Source: Hedera helix
Taxonomy: Eukaryota; Streptophyta; Magnoliopsida; Apiales; Araliaceae
Assembly (NCBI GenBank): GCA_947179155.2
Contig: OX359280.1
Coordinates: 37,412,055 to 37,476,054 of the forward strand
Direction: 5' to 3'
DNA: 64,000 nt
Part shown: positions 36,756 to 46,792 of the stretch, piece by piece
Numbering within the stretch: position 1 is the stretch's first letter
Layout of the letters: every line of letters begins with the position of its first letter
Made by a program: the position numbers and the translations under genes
The notes under the pieces: model-generated
Seen by the model: only the letters and a program-made list of their open reading frames with translations
Told to the model about the DNA's origin: nothing
Database searches by the model: none

Positions 36756-38634
36756 ATTATATTTATTATTAAAATATAAGTAATCTCTCCCCCCCCCCCC
36801 CCCTCTTTTCTCTCTCTTAATAAAATTAAACAAACTCAAAAAGATTTCTCTTTAAAAAATCATATAAATGTTATTAATTTGTTTGTGATTAAAATGTTAA
36901 CTTATTTAAGTATGTTTTTCATCTTTATTTTAATTATATGATTTTTTTGTTCTTAATTTCTTTGATTATTTATGTTCTATTTTATAATTTTACCCTTCAA
37001 TTTAAAGAAAATAGTTAAAATCTCATTTTAAAATATGTTTTTCAATCACATAATGTACAAATTTGAGTTAATTAGTTAGATTAGTAATTTTATTTAAGTT
37101 AATTAGTGGAGTTAAATATTCTAACAATAAATATAATTAGGGGTAATGACAAATAAATACGATAAAATTAAAATAATAAAAAAATAATAAATCAAATAAA
37201 AGTCTTTTTGTGAGATGGAGAGAATTTAATTTACAGAATAAAATAAATAAATAGAATTATAATCAAATAAAAGTCACACAATTACGAAAATTCGTGTAAA
37301 ATTTTAATTTTTAATGATTAAGATGAATATTATATTATGAATAGTGTTCTAAAGTAATATATATAATAGTATCAAGTGATATTATATATGTTAATTTTAT
37401 TTATTTACTTTTTACTGATCAGAAAATATATATGAATGGTAATTAATATTTGTAACAATTATAATTCGGCTAATTTTTGTAATATAATGGATTACTCTTT
37501 TAATTTTATTTAATTTAATGTATTGATATTTGTAACAATTATAACTCGACAATTTTTTTTCGTATTAAATGATATGACTGACGCTAATAAAAACAATGAA
37601 TTATATAAAGTTGGAAATTGTTGACCACCCATTATTAAAATATAAAAAATTTAATGCCATAAATATCATCTATTTTAGGCCCCCTCTGCTGTGTTTCAAA
37701 TCATCCAACTTGGGAATGGACCGACATATATTAACGTGTTAATTAATATTAAATGCGTATTTTTTATTATTAAAAAAAATTAAGTGTACAATACTAAATA
37801 TAATATTATAATTTTAATCATTAAAAAATAAAATTTAATATAAAAATTTATGATAAATTTTATTTTTTAATAGGTAAAATATATATAACATTTAAAATAA
37901 TATTTAATTATAATATATGTAAAATTATCCTTAAAAAAAATATAAGTCACAAGTGTTACGAGCCCACTTGGCATCAAGATGAATTTGGATTAGTGGAGTA
38001 AAAGTTTCAATTATTTCTCGACAAAAACAAAGAGAGAAAAAATAAAAATTGAGTCATGTTATGGTGGGAGAAGAGAGAATGGGGTGAAAGATGAAGCGGT
38101 GATGGGGGAGGAGAGAGAAAAGGTGAAAGATGAAATGATGGTGGAGAAGAGAGAGTAAAGGACTAGAAAAGAATAAGTATAAGAATATGATAATTAAATA
38201 TTATATTTATTTATATTATTAAAAAATAGAGTGCGATGATATTAATTTGTGCAAAGATTAGAACGTGTGAAAGGAAGACATTATTTGAGAACTACGAGCG
38301 GCAGTATGTTATTTGGACATGATCCTCAAGTAACAATTTCAACCCCAATTCTTTCCTCCCGTCTCTCACCTCACACAGGTTAATTAATGAAAAGATATGG
38401 CAGACATTGTGATTATAAAGATATTTTATTGACTTATCCTATTGGTAAAAGGTGATCAATTTCTCAATTTCTAGCTATCTGCCAAGTCGCACATGATTTT
38501 AATTTTTATTTGTCAAGTTTAACTTTTTTGACGTGAAACATTTAGATTTGTGGCATGCAGTAACATTTATATATGAGTAGTATGCGTATTTTAGTTACTC
38601 TTAACGTTAAGTTGTAAATTTAATTAAAAAATAT

Positions 38635-38684
<50 letters not shown>
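38635..38684. repeat. (TA)n(GA)n compound microsatellite, UGT gene 2 flank
   Basis: A TA run followed directly by about 12 GA repeats, at the position of the (AT)n tract behind gene 1. The following bases (GCATTGATC...CATGCGGCCTCCATCC) match the gene 1 flank. Confidence 0.9.
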
Positions 38685-38685
<1 letters not shown>

Positions 38686-39007
38686 GCATTGATCTATAAT
38701 TAACACTACCTATAATGTTGTATGAAGGACATATTGCATGCGGCCTCCATCCATAATCCAGCGACAACTATGACTTCAAAATTAAAACACACATAAATAA
38801 ATTACGTAGTACTTATTTAGGGAATTAATATTTTTACAAATTAATTTAATATTTTAATAAATAGATCTCATTTGGTCTTGTAAAAATATTAAGTTATCTT
38901 GTAAAAAAATCAATTCTCCTTATTTATTAGAAAGAAACTGTTTCAATACGGAGTTGTTGATATTTATACAACTCTATTATTAATTGTATTGCTAATGACA
39001 GATTACT

Positions 39008-39017
39008 AATTTGCTTT
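39008..39017 (-). pseudogene. Last codons of UGT gene 2 (3' remnant)
   Basis: The 3' flank 38700-39007 aligns with that of gene 1 (32095-32314), and alignment runs through the stop codon and about three codons of exon 2 before breaking at about 39017. The body of exon 2 is gone. The matching 5' half is at 60273-60788, so the gene is split by more than 20 kb of inserted DNA. Too short to call on its own; the flank makes the case. Confidence 0.6.
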
Positions 39018-39825
39018 TATAATTTTTATAATTTGAATGCGTTTGAATCAGTCTGAACGATTCAGTCAAAAAAATTATGGCTGAATTAATAAGACTTATA
39101 TTTTCTCAGCCAAATTTTGTTATCTACAAATTGCTTTTGATTTTTCTTTAACAAATTAGTAACCAATTTAATTTGTTGTTATAATCTTTTGTTTTGATTT
39201 TATGAACCGATAAAATATTATTTATATTTTAGTTTTTTTCCTAAAATTATATTACTAATAGTATACTCCATTAAGATTGTTCATAAGTTTATATGTTTGT
39301 TTGAGTCCTAATTGAATTCTATATGTTTGTTTTATTATTTATTTAAATGCGCATAGTGCTGATTTCGTTGTTGTTATTTGTTTAATTATTTATTTAGATA
39401 CATATTTATTATTTATTTAAATACATATATATGTATAAAAAATTATTCTACTAATAGGATTTATTTATTATATGTTATACCACTATGAGAGGTAAAAAAA
39501 TTACTATTAAATTTTAATATAATAAAAGTAAAAATACTCATAAACAGAAGGGAAAAAATTGATATAAAGTATTTTAAAGTATAAATATGAAAAAATAAAC
39601 TTAAACAATTTAAAATGCTACATCCACCTCAATATTTAAAAAAATAAGTATGGTTTTTATTATACATATTTTGGGTTAAAATGAAAAATATTATCATTCA
39701 GTTACTTCAGACGAATTAGCTAACAAACTGCTTCTTTCATTCAGAGTTCAGTTTCAATCAGACTTCTGTTTTATTCAGTTCGTTCAGCCATTCAAAAATT
39801 TTTATTCAGTTTTTATCAAACAGTC
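39018..39825. other. Unidentified insert inside UGT gene 2, left part
   Basis: Not homologous to UGT gene 1. AT-rich, with a cluster of TTCAG / CTGAA motifs near 39043-39062 and 39705-39810. Together with 59228-59732 it forms about 1.3 kb that replaces UGT exon 2. It was the target of element D. It may be an older transposon, but I find no ends. Confidence 0.45.
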
Positions 39826-42762
39826 TGTAAGACCCCGAATTTTATGAAATACAAAATTTAATTTTCCTTCATATATATTTTTTTTGAAACAGTAAGTGGT
39901 TAAATTAACAAAATTGAAAGTTAAGGATGTTATGTGCAAATTTTATTTTGTCGGACAATATTCGCTTTGTCGGGGAATATTCGTTTGGTCGGGGAATATT
40001 CGTGCCGTACGACGGCGCCGAAATAATAAATTATTGGTGGACCCCACAATGGAATATTTGTCGGATATAGAAAACGACAGAAATAACCTTTTTAAATAAA
40101 AATAGTCAACGGAACTGTTAAAATACCGGTGATAAAAGAATAGTAGCATACGGTAGTTATTGGTATTTTCTGTAGCACTCGGTACTCTACAGTAACACAC
40201 GGTATTGCATAGTGTCTCATATTATTGGTCTGATAATTGACACCGTAACTGTTACGCATCATTTCATCGATAATTGTCACTGCATAATATTTTATATTAT
40301 CAATTCAATAATTGTTTTTACACAGTATTTTGCATTATTGATTTAATAATTGTCATTACACTGTATTTTATATCATTGAGTCAATAATTGTTGTTGCACT
40401 GTTTTTAAAATTATTGAACCTAATAATTGTCACAGTAACATATGCACAGTAATTCACATTATTGAATCAATAATTGTCATTACACAGTAACGTATGCTTT
40501 ATTTTACATTATTGTTATCTCTATTATGATGTTATTTAAACAGTTGTATTTCATTAATTTATTGACTTGATATCTAAGAACTAACTATACTGTATTTATA
40601 ACAATTAGTCATAATAATTGAATTGATAAAGTTATTTGTTTATAATATAAAGTTAGGTGATTATTAGGTGATATGAAATGAATGGTGTAGATTAAAGTGT
40701 GAATTATTGTTGAATAATTGAATTGATTTGTTTATAATATAAAGTTAGGTGATTATTAGGTGATATGAAATGAATGGTGTAGATTAAAGTGTGAATTATT
40801 GTTGAATAATTAAATTGATTTGTTTATAATATAAAGTTAGGTGATTATTAGGTGATATGAAATGAATGGTGTAGATTAAAGATAATATAATATTTGAAAT
40901 GGATGGTGTAGATTAAAAGATGATCTTTAAATGAATGGTTTAGATTAAATGAATGATAAGATTTTTGGCTATAAATAGAAGCCTTAACTTAAGGATTTTT
41001 CATAAACTTCCTTACTTGTTCTTTCTTTCTCTCTCTAAATACTTCTTGTGAAAGTTCTCTCTAAGTGTGCTTAAGTCATCTTGAGTATTTGTGAAGATCT
41101 ATAAGTATACGTGTACTGTTCAAGTTAATCAACCTCATTTAAATCAATATCCAGTCACGTGTTGAGGTAAGGGATACCATCTTTTTCATCTTCCATTATT
41201 CAAACGTACTATGGTAAGGGATTATCATTATTTGATTCTCGATAATAATATTGTTTCTTCCTTACTCATAAGACGTGCCTTTTATTTCCATGTATTAAAT
41301 TGTGGGAATAACCTTACGGAGCGGATTGCCGCCTGTTGGTGAATAACCTTTCGTATTCATTCATTATTAATCTCTGAGAATAACCTTACGGAGCGGATTG
41401 CCGCCTGTTTGGTGAATAACTCTTTGTACTCAAATTCTATTAAATTGTGGGAATAACCTTACGGAGCGGATTGCCGCCTGTTTGGTGAATAACTCTTTGT
41501 ACTCAAATTCTATTAAATTGTGGGAATAACCTTACGGAGCGGATTGCCGCCTGTTGGTGAATAACCCTTTGTATTAATTTCTTTCACCTTTTGTTAATCA
41601 AACCTGCTACGGTAAGGGATATTATTTTCTTTCATACTCCTAAATCGAAATTTATTATGGAACTATTGCTTCTATAATTCCTGAAAATATTATATGTTCC
41701 ATAATAGTTGAACTTCATTATTTCAACTGAACCTTCCTATTTACGTGAACCTTTCTATTGAATTGTAACCGTTATTCTGAACTGTGGATCTTGAATATCA
41801 TTTTTAAATTTCACTCCACATCATGTTGACAATTTGGACATTATTTGAATCTGTACAAAGTAAACTTCCGATACTTATTGTTATCCTATTTCTTCTGTTC
41901 ATCATTTATATCATTCTAATCATCCAAAAATCAAGCTGTTGTGAATATCTGTGGCCGGGGGCACATATGTGATATATTTGTTGAACAGATGATAGGTTAA
42001 AGGCGATATAATAGGTTAAAGGCGATACATCTGTTCGGTGTCTTTTATGGCACGTGGTGAATGTTCTCTTTGGCCCGTAGTGCAAAGATGAACTGTTGTT
42101 TGGTATGATTATGACCAAAGGCTGAATCTGGTATAATCATGACCGTTGGTGTTATATTGAATGTCTTTGGCCCGTAGTGCAAAGATGAACTGTTGATCTG
42201 CATGATTATGATCAGGAACTGTGAATTTGTATTATCTTGACTAATGATATTTCAGATGATAAAAGTTGATGATGTTTTTCCTAAAAAGAGAACCGAGTGG
42301 ACATATAGTCTGCATTATTCTTCTAATAGATTACTCATTCCGCTGCTATTATTGATCTGAACGTTGTTTAAGAATTTAACTGCAGTTTTTGATATAAACC
42401 TTGTAGTCTATTGTATTCTATCAAGAACTCAACTGTTGAAGACTAATGATAATTTATTCGTCATTATCTTAGTCATGATATTCTTTACTGGGCTATTTGA
42501 GCACACCCTTTCTTTTGTTCCATTGTTTTTCAACAGGAGATGAAAACATAACAGGGTCTAGCCGGGGAATGGAGTGAGGGTCCGAGGAATAGTTATCATA
42601 GTTTTCACGTTTTGTAAAATAGTGTGGCAATAATAGTGAAGACTTAGTTGTGTATTATTATACACTGTATTGTTGTACGTTGTGCTTTGTTGTAATAATT
42701 TTGTTGTAGTCTTTTGACGACTCAAGTATGGGCTGTGTGGACCCAGATTTGGGGGCGTCACA
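39826..42762 (+). repeat. Element D 5' LTR
   Basis: 2937 bp, TGTAAGACC...GCGTCACA. TATA box 40969-40978. Same family as B by its ends, 92-bp and 73-bp repeats. Confidence 0.95.
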
Positions 42763-43134
42763 GTTGGTATCAGAGCCATATAACGAAGAGCCCCGAGCCT
42801 CTCGCTGGTGACTTCCTAGGGAAAGGGGATGCACCGAAGCCAGACTCTCCGTAGGGGACGCCTATAGTACAGGTGGCAAACTGATAGGTACCATTGTGAG
42901 GTGCTGTCCCTATGGTGGGATGAGAGTCACAGTTGGCATCAGAGCTTAGGGATATGGTCTTTAATGGAGATCTGGGGTTAGAACTAGGAAGGGAGAGACG
43001 AATAGAATCATTTACTAGTGTGTCCTACCTAAATTAGATTTATTTTTTATCTAATGAATCGATTTGAATGTAGGAACATGAAGAGATGAGTCAGTTTATT
43101 TGAACTAACATTTATTTTGTGACCACAGTTAATT
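42763..43134 (+). other. Element D leader with two primer-binding sites
   Basis: TGGTATCAGAGC at 42765-42776 (exact initiator-Met match) and TGGCATCAGAGC at 42934-42945, each preceded by TCACAGT. The 169 bp between them (42763-42931) are GC-rich and absent from B and E. After the second site the leader follows B and E closely. Confidence 0.85.
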
Positions 43135-43755
43135 ATGGCATCTGAAAATCAGGAGGTTAACTATGAAATTACCGAAACAAATGTAGCTGCAAAACAAGAG
43201 GCGACGAATAATCTTCTTACAAACTCAGAGTTGAATCATTTGCCTAAGGCAAAAATTATGCGTGTTCTATCCAGTAAGGATGAAGGTGAAAGCTCTGCTA
43301 CAGTCGTTCCAGATCCATTCTTAGAAGCAATTAAAGGAAGTAACGAACTTGCGGAAATTATTGCCTTTAATTTACTCACTAATTGGGAGAGTGATATCAC
43401 ATGGTTATGCTCTATAACAAAGGATCAGAATATATGGACTTTTCATATTAGTCTTTGGGATTTATGGTGTTCCAGCTATGATTTTCAAGATTATTTAAAA
43501 ATGATGTTTCTATACTTTTGGGCGTTACAATTTAGAGGAATTCAGGTTAAGTTAGTCACTATCGTGGAAACTGCAGTCTATCGAAAATACTATTTTAATG
43601 GAAATCATTGGTACCTTACTACTGATGAAGTTGATGAATCCGAGAAACAGTTTGCTAGAAAATTATTCAGTGGTATTCCCATGGTTGAAATACGTGAAGA
43701 TCCGAATGAAGTATTCGGGATTCGATTTGACGATAACAGTCAAGAAACCGAATGA
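43135..43755 (+). CDS. 206-codon ORF replacing gag in element D (unknown family)
   Basis: Starts at the gag ATG: residues 1-34 resemble the Gag N-terminus of B (both have NQEVNY). Residues 35-206 do not resemble Gag, zinc knuckles or any family I recognise. The centre (about 90-153) is rich in Trp, Tyr and Phe (WTFHISLWDLWCSSYDFQDY) and almost identical in element E; the flanks vary and carry small indels. No signal peptide or clear membrane span. It ends at TGA 43753-43755, overlapping the protease frame, which lies in +1. Over about 66 central codons D and E show five synonymous and three conservative changes, which hints at selection on protein. It may be a captured host sequence or a highly changed gag; function unknown. 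Confidence 0.75.
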   Translation: MASENQEVNYEITETNVAAKQEATNNLLTNSELNHLPKAKIMRVLSSKDEGESSATVVPDPFLEAIKGSNELAEIIAFNLLTNWESDITWLCSITKDQNIWTFHISLWDLWCSSYDFQDYLKMMFLYFWALQFRGIQVKLVTIVETAVYRKYYFNGNHWYLTTDEVDESEKQFARKLFSGIPMVEIREDPNEVFGIRFDDNSQETE

Positions 43756-44389
43756 GGTGATAACCGGTAAGCTATTCATAAATTCTCGTGAAGTCTACGC
43801 TTTGTTAGATACTGGCTCTACCCATTCTTTTATCTCACCTGCATGTGCTCAGCGTTTAAACTTAACTCCTGAAAATTTGGACTTTGACTTATCAGTTGAA
43901 ACCCCATTAGGAGAAATGACCATTACATCTACTGTCTATAAATCTTGCCTAGTTCAAATCAACAACCTCACATTACCTGTTGACCTTATTTCTTTGGAGA
44001 TGCATGAATTTGATGTGATTTTAGGAATTGATTGGTTGACTACCCATCATGCTAAAATTGATTATTTTCATAAGATTATTAGTTTTCATATTCCTAATCA
44101 ACCTGTCATGCAAATTCAAGCAACTAAACCATTGAAATCTATAACTGTTATTTCTAGCCATAAAGCCATTCGTTTATTGAAAAACGGATGTCAAGCCTTT
44201 TTAGCTCATGTCACTGATTTGAACAAAAATACGTCAAACTTAAATGATATTCCCATTGTTAATGAGTTTCCTGACGTTTTTCCTGAAGAACTTCCTAGCT
44301 TACCCCAAACCGTGAAAATGAATTTTGTATTGATCTTGAACTCGGTACCAAGCCCATTTCCAAAGCCCCATACCGAATGGCTCTCATAG
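43751..44389 (+). pseudogene. Element D protease segment and RT stub
   Basis: Begins NEVITGKLF and carries an intact aspartic protease motif, DTGSTHSF, followed by the flap and ILGIDWL segments. To about 44290 it is nearly identical to B (17029-17560), apart from DTGS versus DTDS. A 1-base deletion in a C run near 44302 throws it out of frame before the RT start, and it stops at 44389. Expression would need a +1 (or -2) shift from the upstream ORF. Confidence 0.85.
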
Positions 44390-44412
44390 AACGCCAAGAG
44401 TTAAAAGTTTAA

Positions 44413-46501
44413 TTATTAGATATCGGTATCATTCGTTCTAGTACAAAACTTATATCGAGCGAGGAATGCAAGAAGAGTTTCCAAGAACTCAAGAGGAGAC
44501 TTGTTTCAGCTCCTGTTCTGACCATACCATCAGGATCAGGAGAATTTGTTATCTACAGCGATGCTTCTGGCAAAGGTCTAGGCTGTGTCCTTATGCAACA
44601 TGGAAAGGTTATAGCCTACGCCTCTCGACAACTCAAAGATTATGAGAAAAATTATCCTACTCATGATCTAGAGTTGGCAGCAGTCGTTTTCGCGTTGAAG
44701 ATCTGGAGACACTACTTGTACGGAGAAAAAGTGGATATCTATACGGATCATAAAAGTCTCAAGTATTTCTTCACCCAGAAGGAACTCAACATGCGACAAC
44801 GACGTTGGCTTGAGCTGTTAAAGGATTATGACCACACAATCCAGTATCACCCGGGAAAGGCGAACGTTGTAGCTGATGCTTTGAGCAGAAAATCTTATGC
44901 AAGTACAAGTGCACTGCTGACAACACAAAAGTGTATTTTGTACGACTTGCAAAAGATGGAGATAGAGCTAAAGACACCAGGGACCCACTCGAAGATTGCT
45001 CACGTGCGAGTAGAACCAACTTTAATCGATAAAATTAAAGCTGCTCAAGCTACCGATCCGGAACTGATAAACATGATAAAGAAAGTACAAGAAGGTGCCA
45101 TTCCCGAAGCAAGAATCGACGAGAAAGGAATACTTCGAGTCAACTCTCGACTCTGTGTTCCTAACGATCCTGAATTAAAGCATAAAATCATGATGGAGGC
45201 ACACAACACGCCGTTTGCAATCCACCCAGGAGGTACCAAGATGTATCGAGATCTTCGACATACATTTTGGTGGAACAATATGAAAAGAGAGATTGCGGAG
45301 TTTATCTCAAGGTGCCTAACTTGTCAACGTGTCAAGGCAGAGCATCAAGTTCCTAAAGGTCCATTACAATCACTTGAAGTTCCCGAATGGAAGTGGGAAC
45401 ACATCAATATGGACTTCGTGACGGGTCTTCCAAAAGTTTCTCAAGGCTTAGATGCAATTTGGGTGATCGTAGATAGATTGACCAAATCTGCTCATTTCTT
45501 ACCTATACGAGAAAACTTTTCACTTGAACGTCTTGCCAGTATGTACATAAATGAGATCGTGAGATTGCATGGCATGCCAGTTTCCATAGTTTCTGATCGA
45601 GATCCTAGATTCACTTCACGCTTTTGGATCAGTCTACAAAAAGCTATGGGCACTGAACTACGTTTTAGTTCTGCATACCATCCTCAAACGGACGGACAAT
45701 CGGAAAGAACGATCCAGACCCTCGAAGATCTTTTGAGACTTTGTATATTAGACTTCAAAGGAAGTTGGGATAAGTACTTGCCGTTGGTGGAATTTTCTTA
45801 CAACAACAGTTACCAAGCAAGCATAGGCATGGCTCCATTCGAGGCATTGTATGGAATGAAGTGTCGCTCTCCAATATGTTGGAATGAGGTAGGAGAAGCA
45901 AAATTGTTGGGACCCGAGTTGGTACGCTTGACGACCGAAAAGATCCAAATGATCCGACAACGAATACAGACCGCACAAGAACGACAAAAGAGTTATGCTG
46001 ATCTTCATCGGAGAGACGAAAGTTTCAACGTCGGAGATCATGTATTCTTACGTGTTTCTCCATGGAAAGGGGTTACGAGATTCGGAAAGAGAGGAAAGCT
46101 CAACCCTCGATTTATTGGCCCATTTGAAAATCCTCGATCGAATAGGAACCGTAGCGTACAGACTAGCCCTACCACCAAGTATGTCTCGCATCCATAACGT
46201 TTTTCACATATCTATGTTACGTAAATATGTGAAGGACCCAAACCACGTCATTGAGTTAGAACCAGACGTTATAGCAGAGGATTTAACATACGAGGAAGTA
46301 CCTGTTAAGATCCTGGATAAGAAGGAGCAGATCCTACGCTCAAAGGTTATACCTCAAGTTAAGGTTTTATGGAGGAACCAAGATACTGAGGAAATGACCT
46401 GGGAGCTAGAATCTGAGATGAAATCTAAGTATCCTTACCTCTTCGATATGTCAGGTACGTCAATTTCGGGGACGAAATTTCATAAGGAGGGGAGGTTGTA
46501 A
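44413..46501 (+). pseudogene. Element D RNase H-integrase segment (RT deleted)
   Basis: The frame starts just after TAA 44410-44412 with an RT N-terminal stub (LLDIGIIRSS) fused directly to TKLISSEEC, which in B lies after the RT thumb. RNase H (YSDASG, YTDHKS) and integrase (zinc region, catalytic D, D, E as in B) are open to 46197. A 1-base insertion near 46128 shifts the frame before the GPF/Y end; the remaining chromodomain-like end is open in another frame to 46501. From 44460 on it is nearly identical to B. Confidence 0.9.
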
Positions 46502-46792
46502 GACCCCGAATTTTATGAAATACAAAATTTAATTTTCCTTTATATATATTTTTTTTGAAACAGTAAGTGGTTAAATTAACAAAATTGAAAGTTAAGGATG
46601 TTATGTGCAAATTTTATTTTGTCGGACAATATTCGCTTTGTCGGGGAATATTCGTTTGGTCGGGGAATATTCGTGCCGTACGACGGCGCCGAAATAATAA
46701 ATTATTGGTGGACCCCACAATGGAATATTTGTCGGATATAGAAAACGACAGAAATAACCTTTTTAAATAAAAATAGTCAACGGAACTGTTAA
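46497..46792 (+). repeat. Element D 3' LTR, first 296 bp
   Basis: Interrupted by element E after GTTAA (46788-46792). The rest, with TATA box (57429-57438), R and U5, is at 56582-59222. 296 + 2641 = 2937 bp, exactly the 5' LTR length. Confidence 0.95.

Larger units (their letters stand above)
34803..38633. other. AT-rich spacer between UGT genes 1 and 2
   Basis: Bases 34803-35800 align with 60870-61760, so this is the shared upstream flank of the duplicated genes. The rest is unshared: a TTGACAAA tandem at about 35973-36003, a hairpin near 36331-36510, a C16 run near 36790, a direct duplication (36598-36755 and 37318-37480), and purine-rich GAGAGA tracts near 38070-38160. No coding exon seen. 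Confidence 0.55.
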
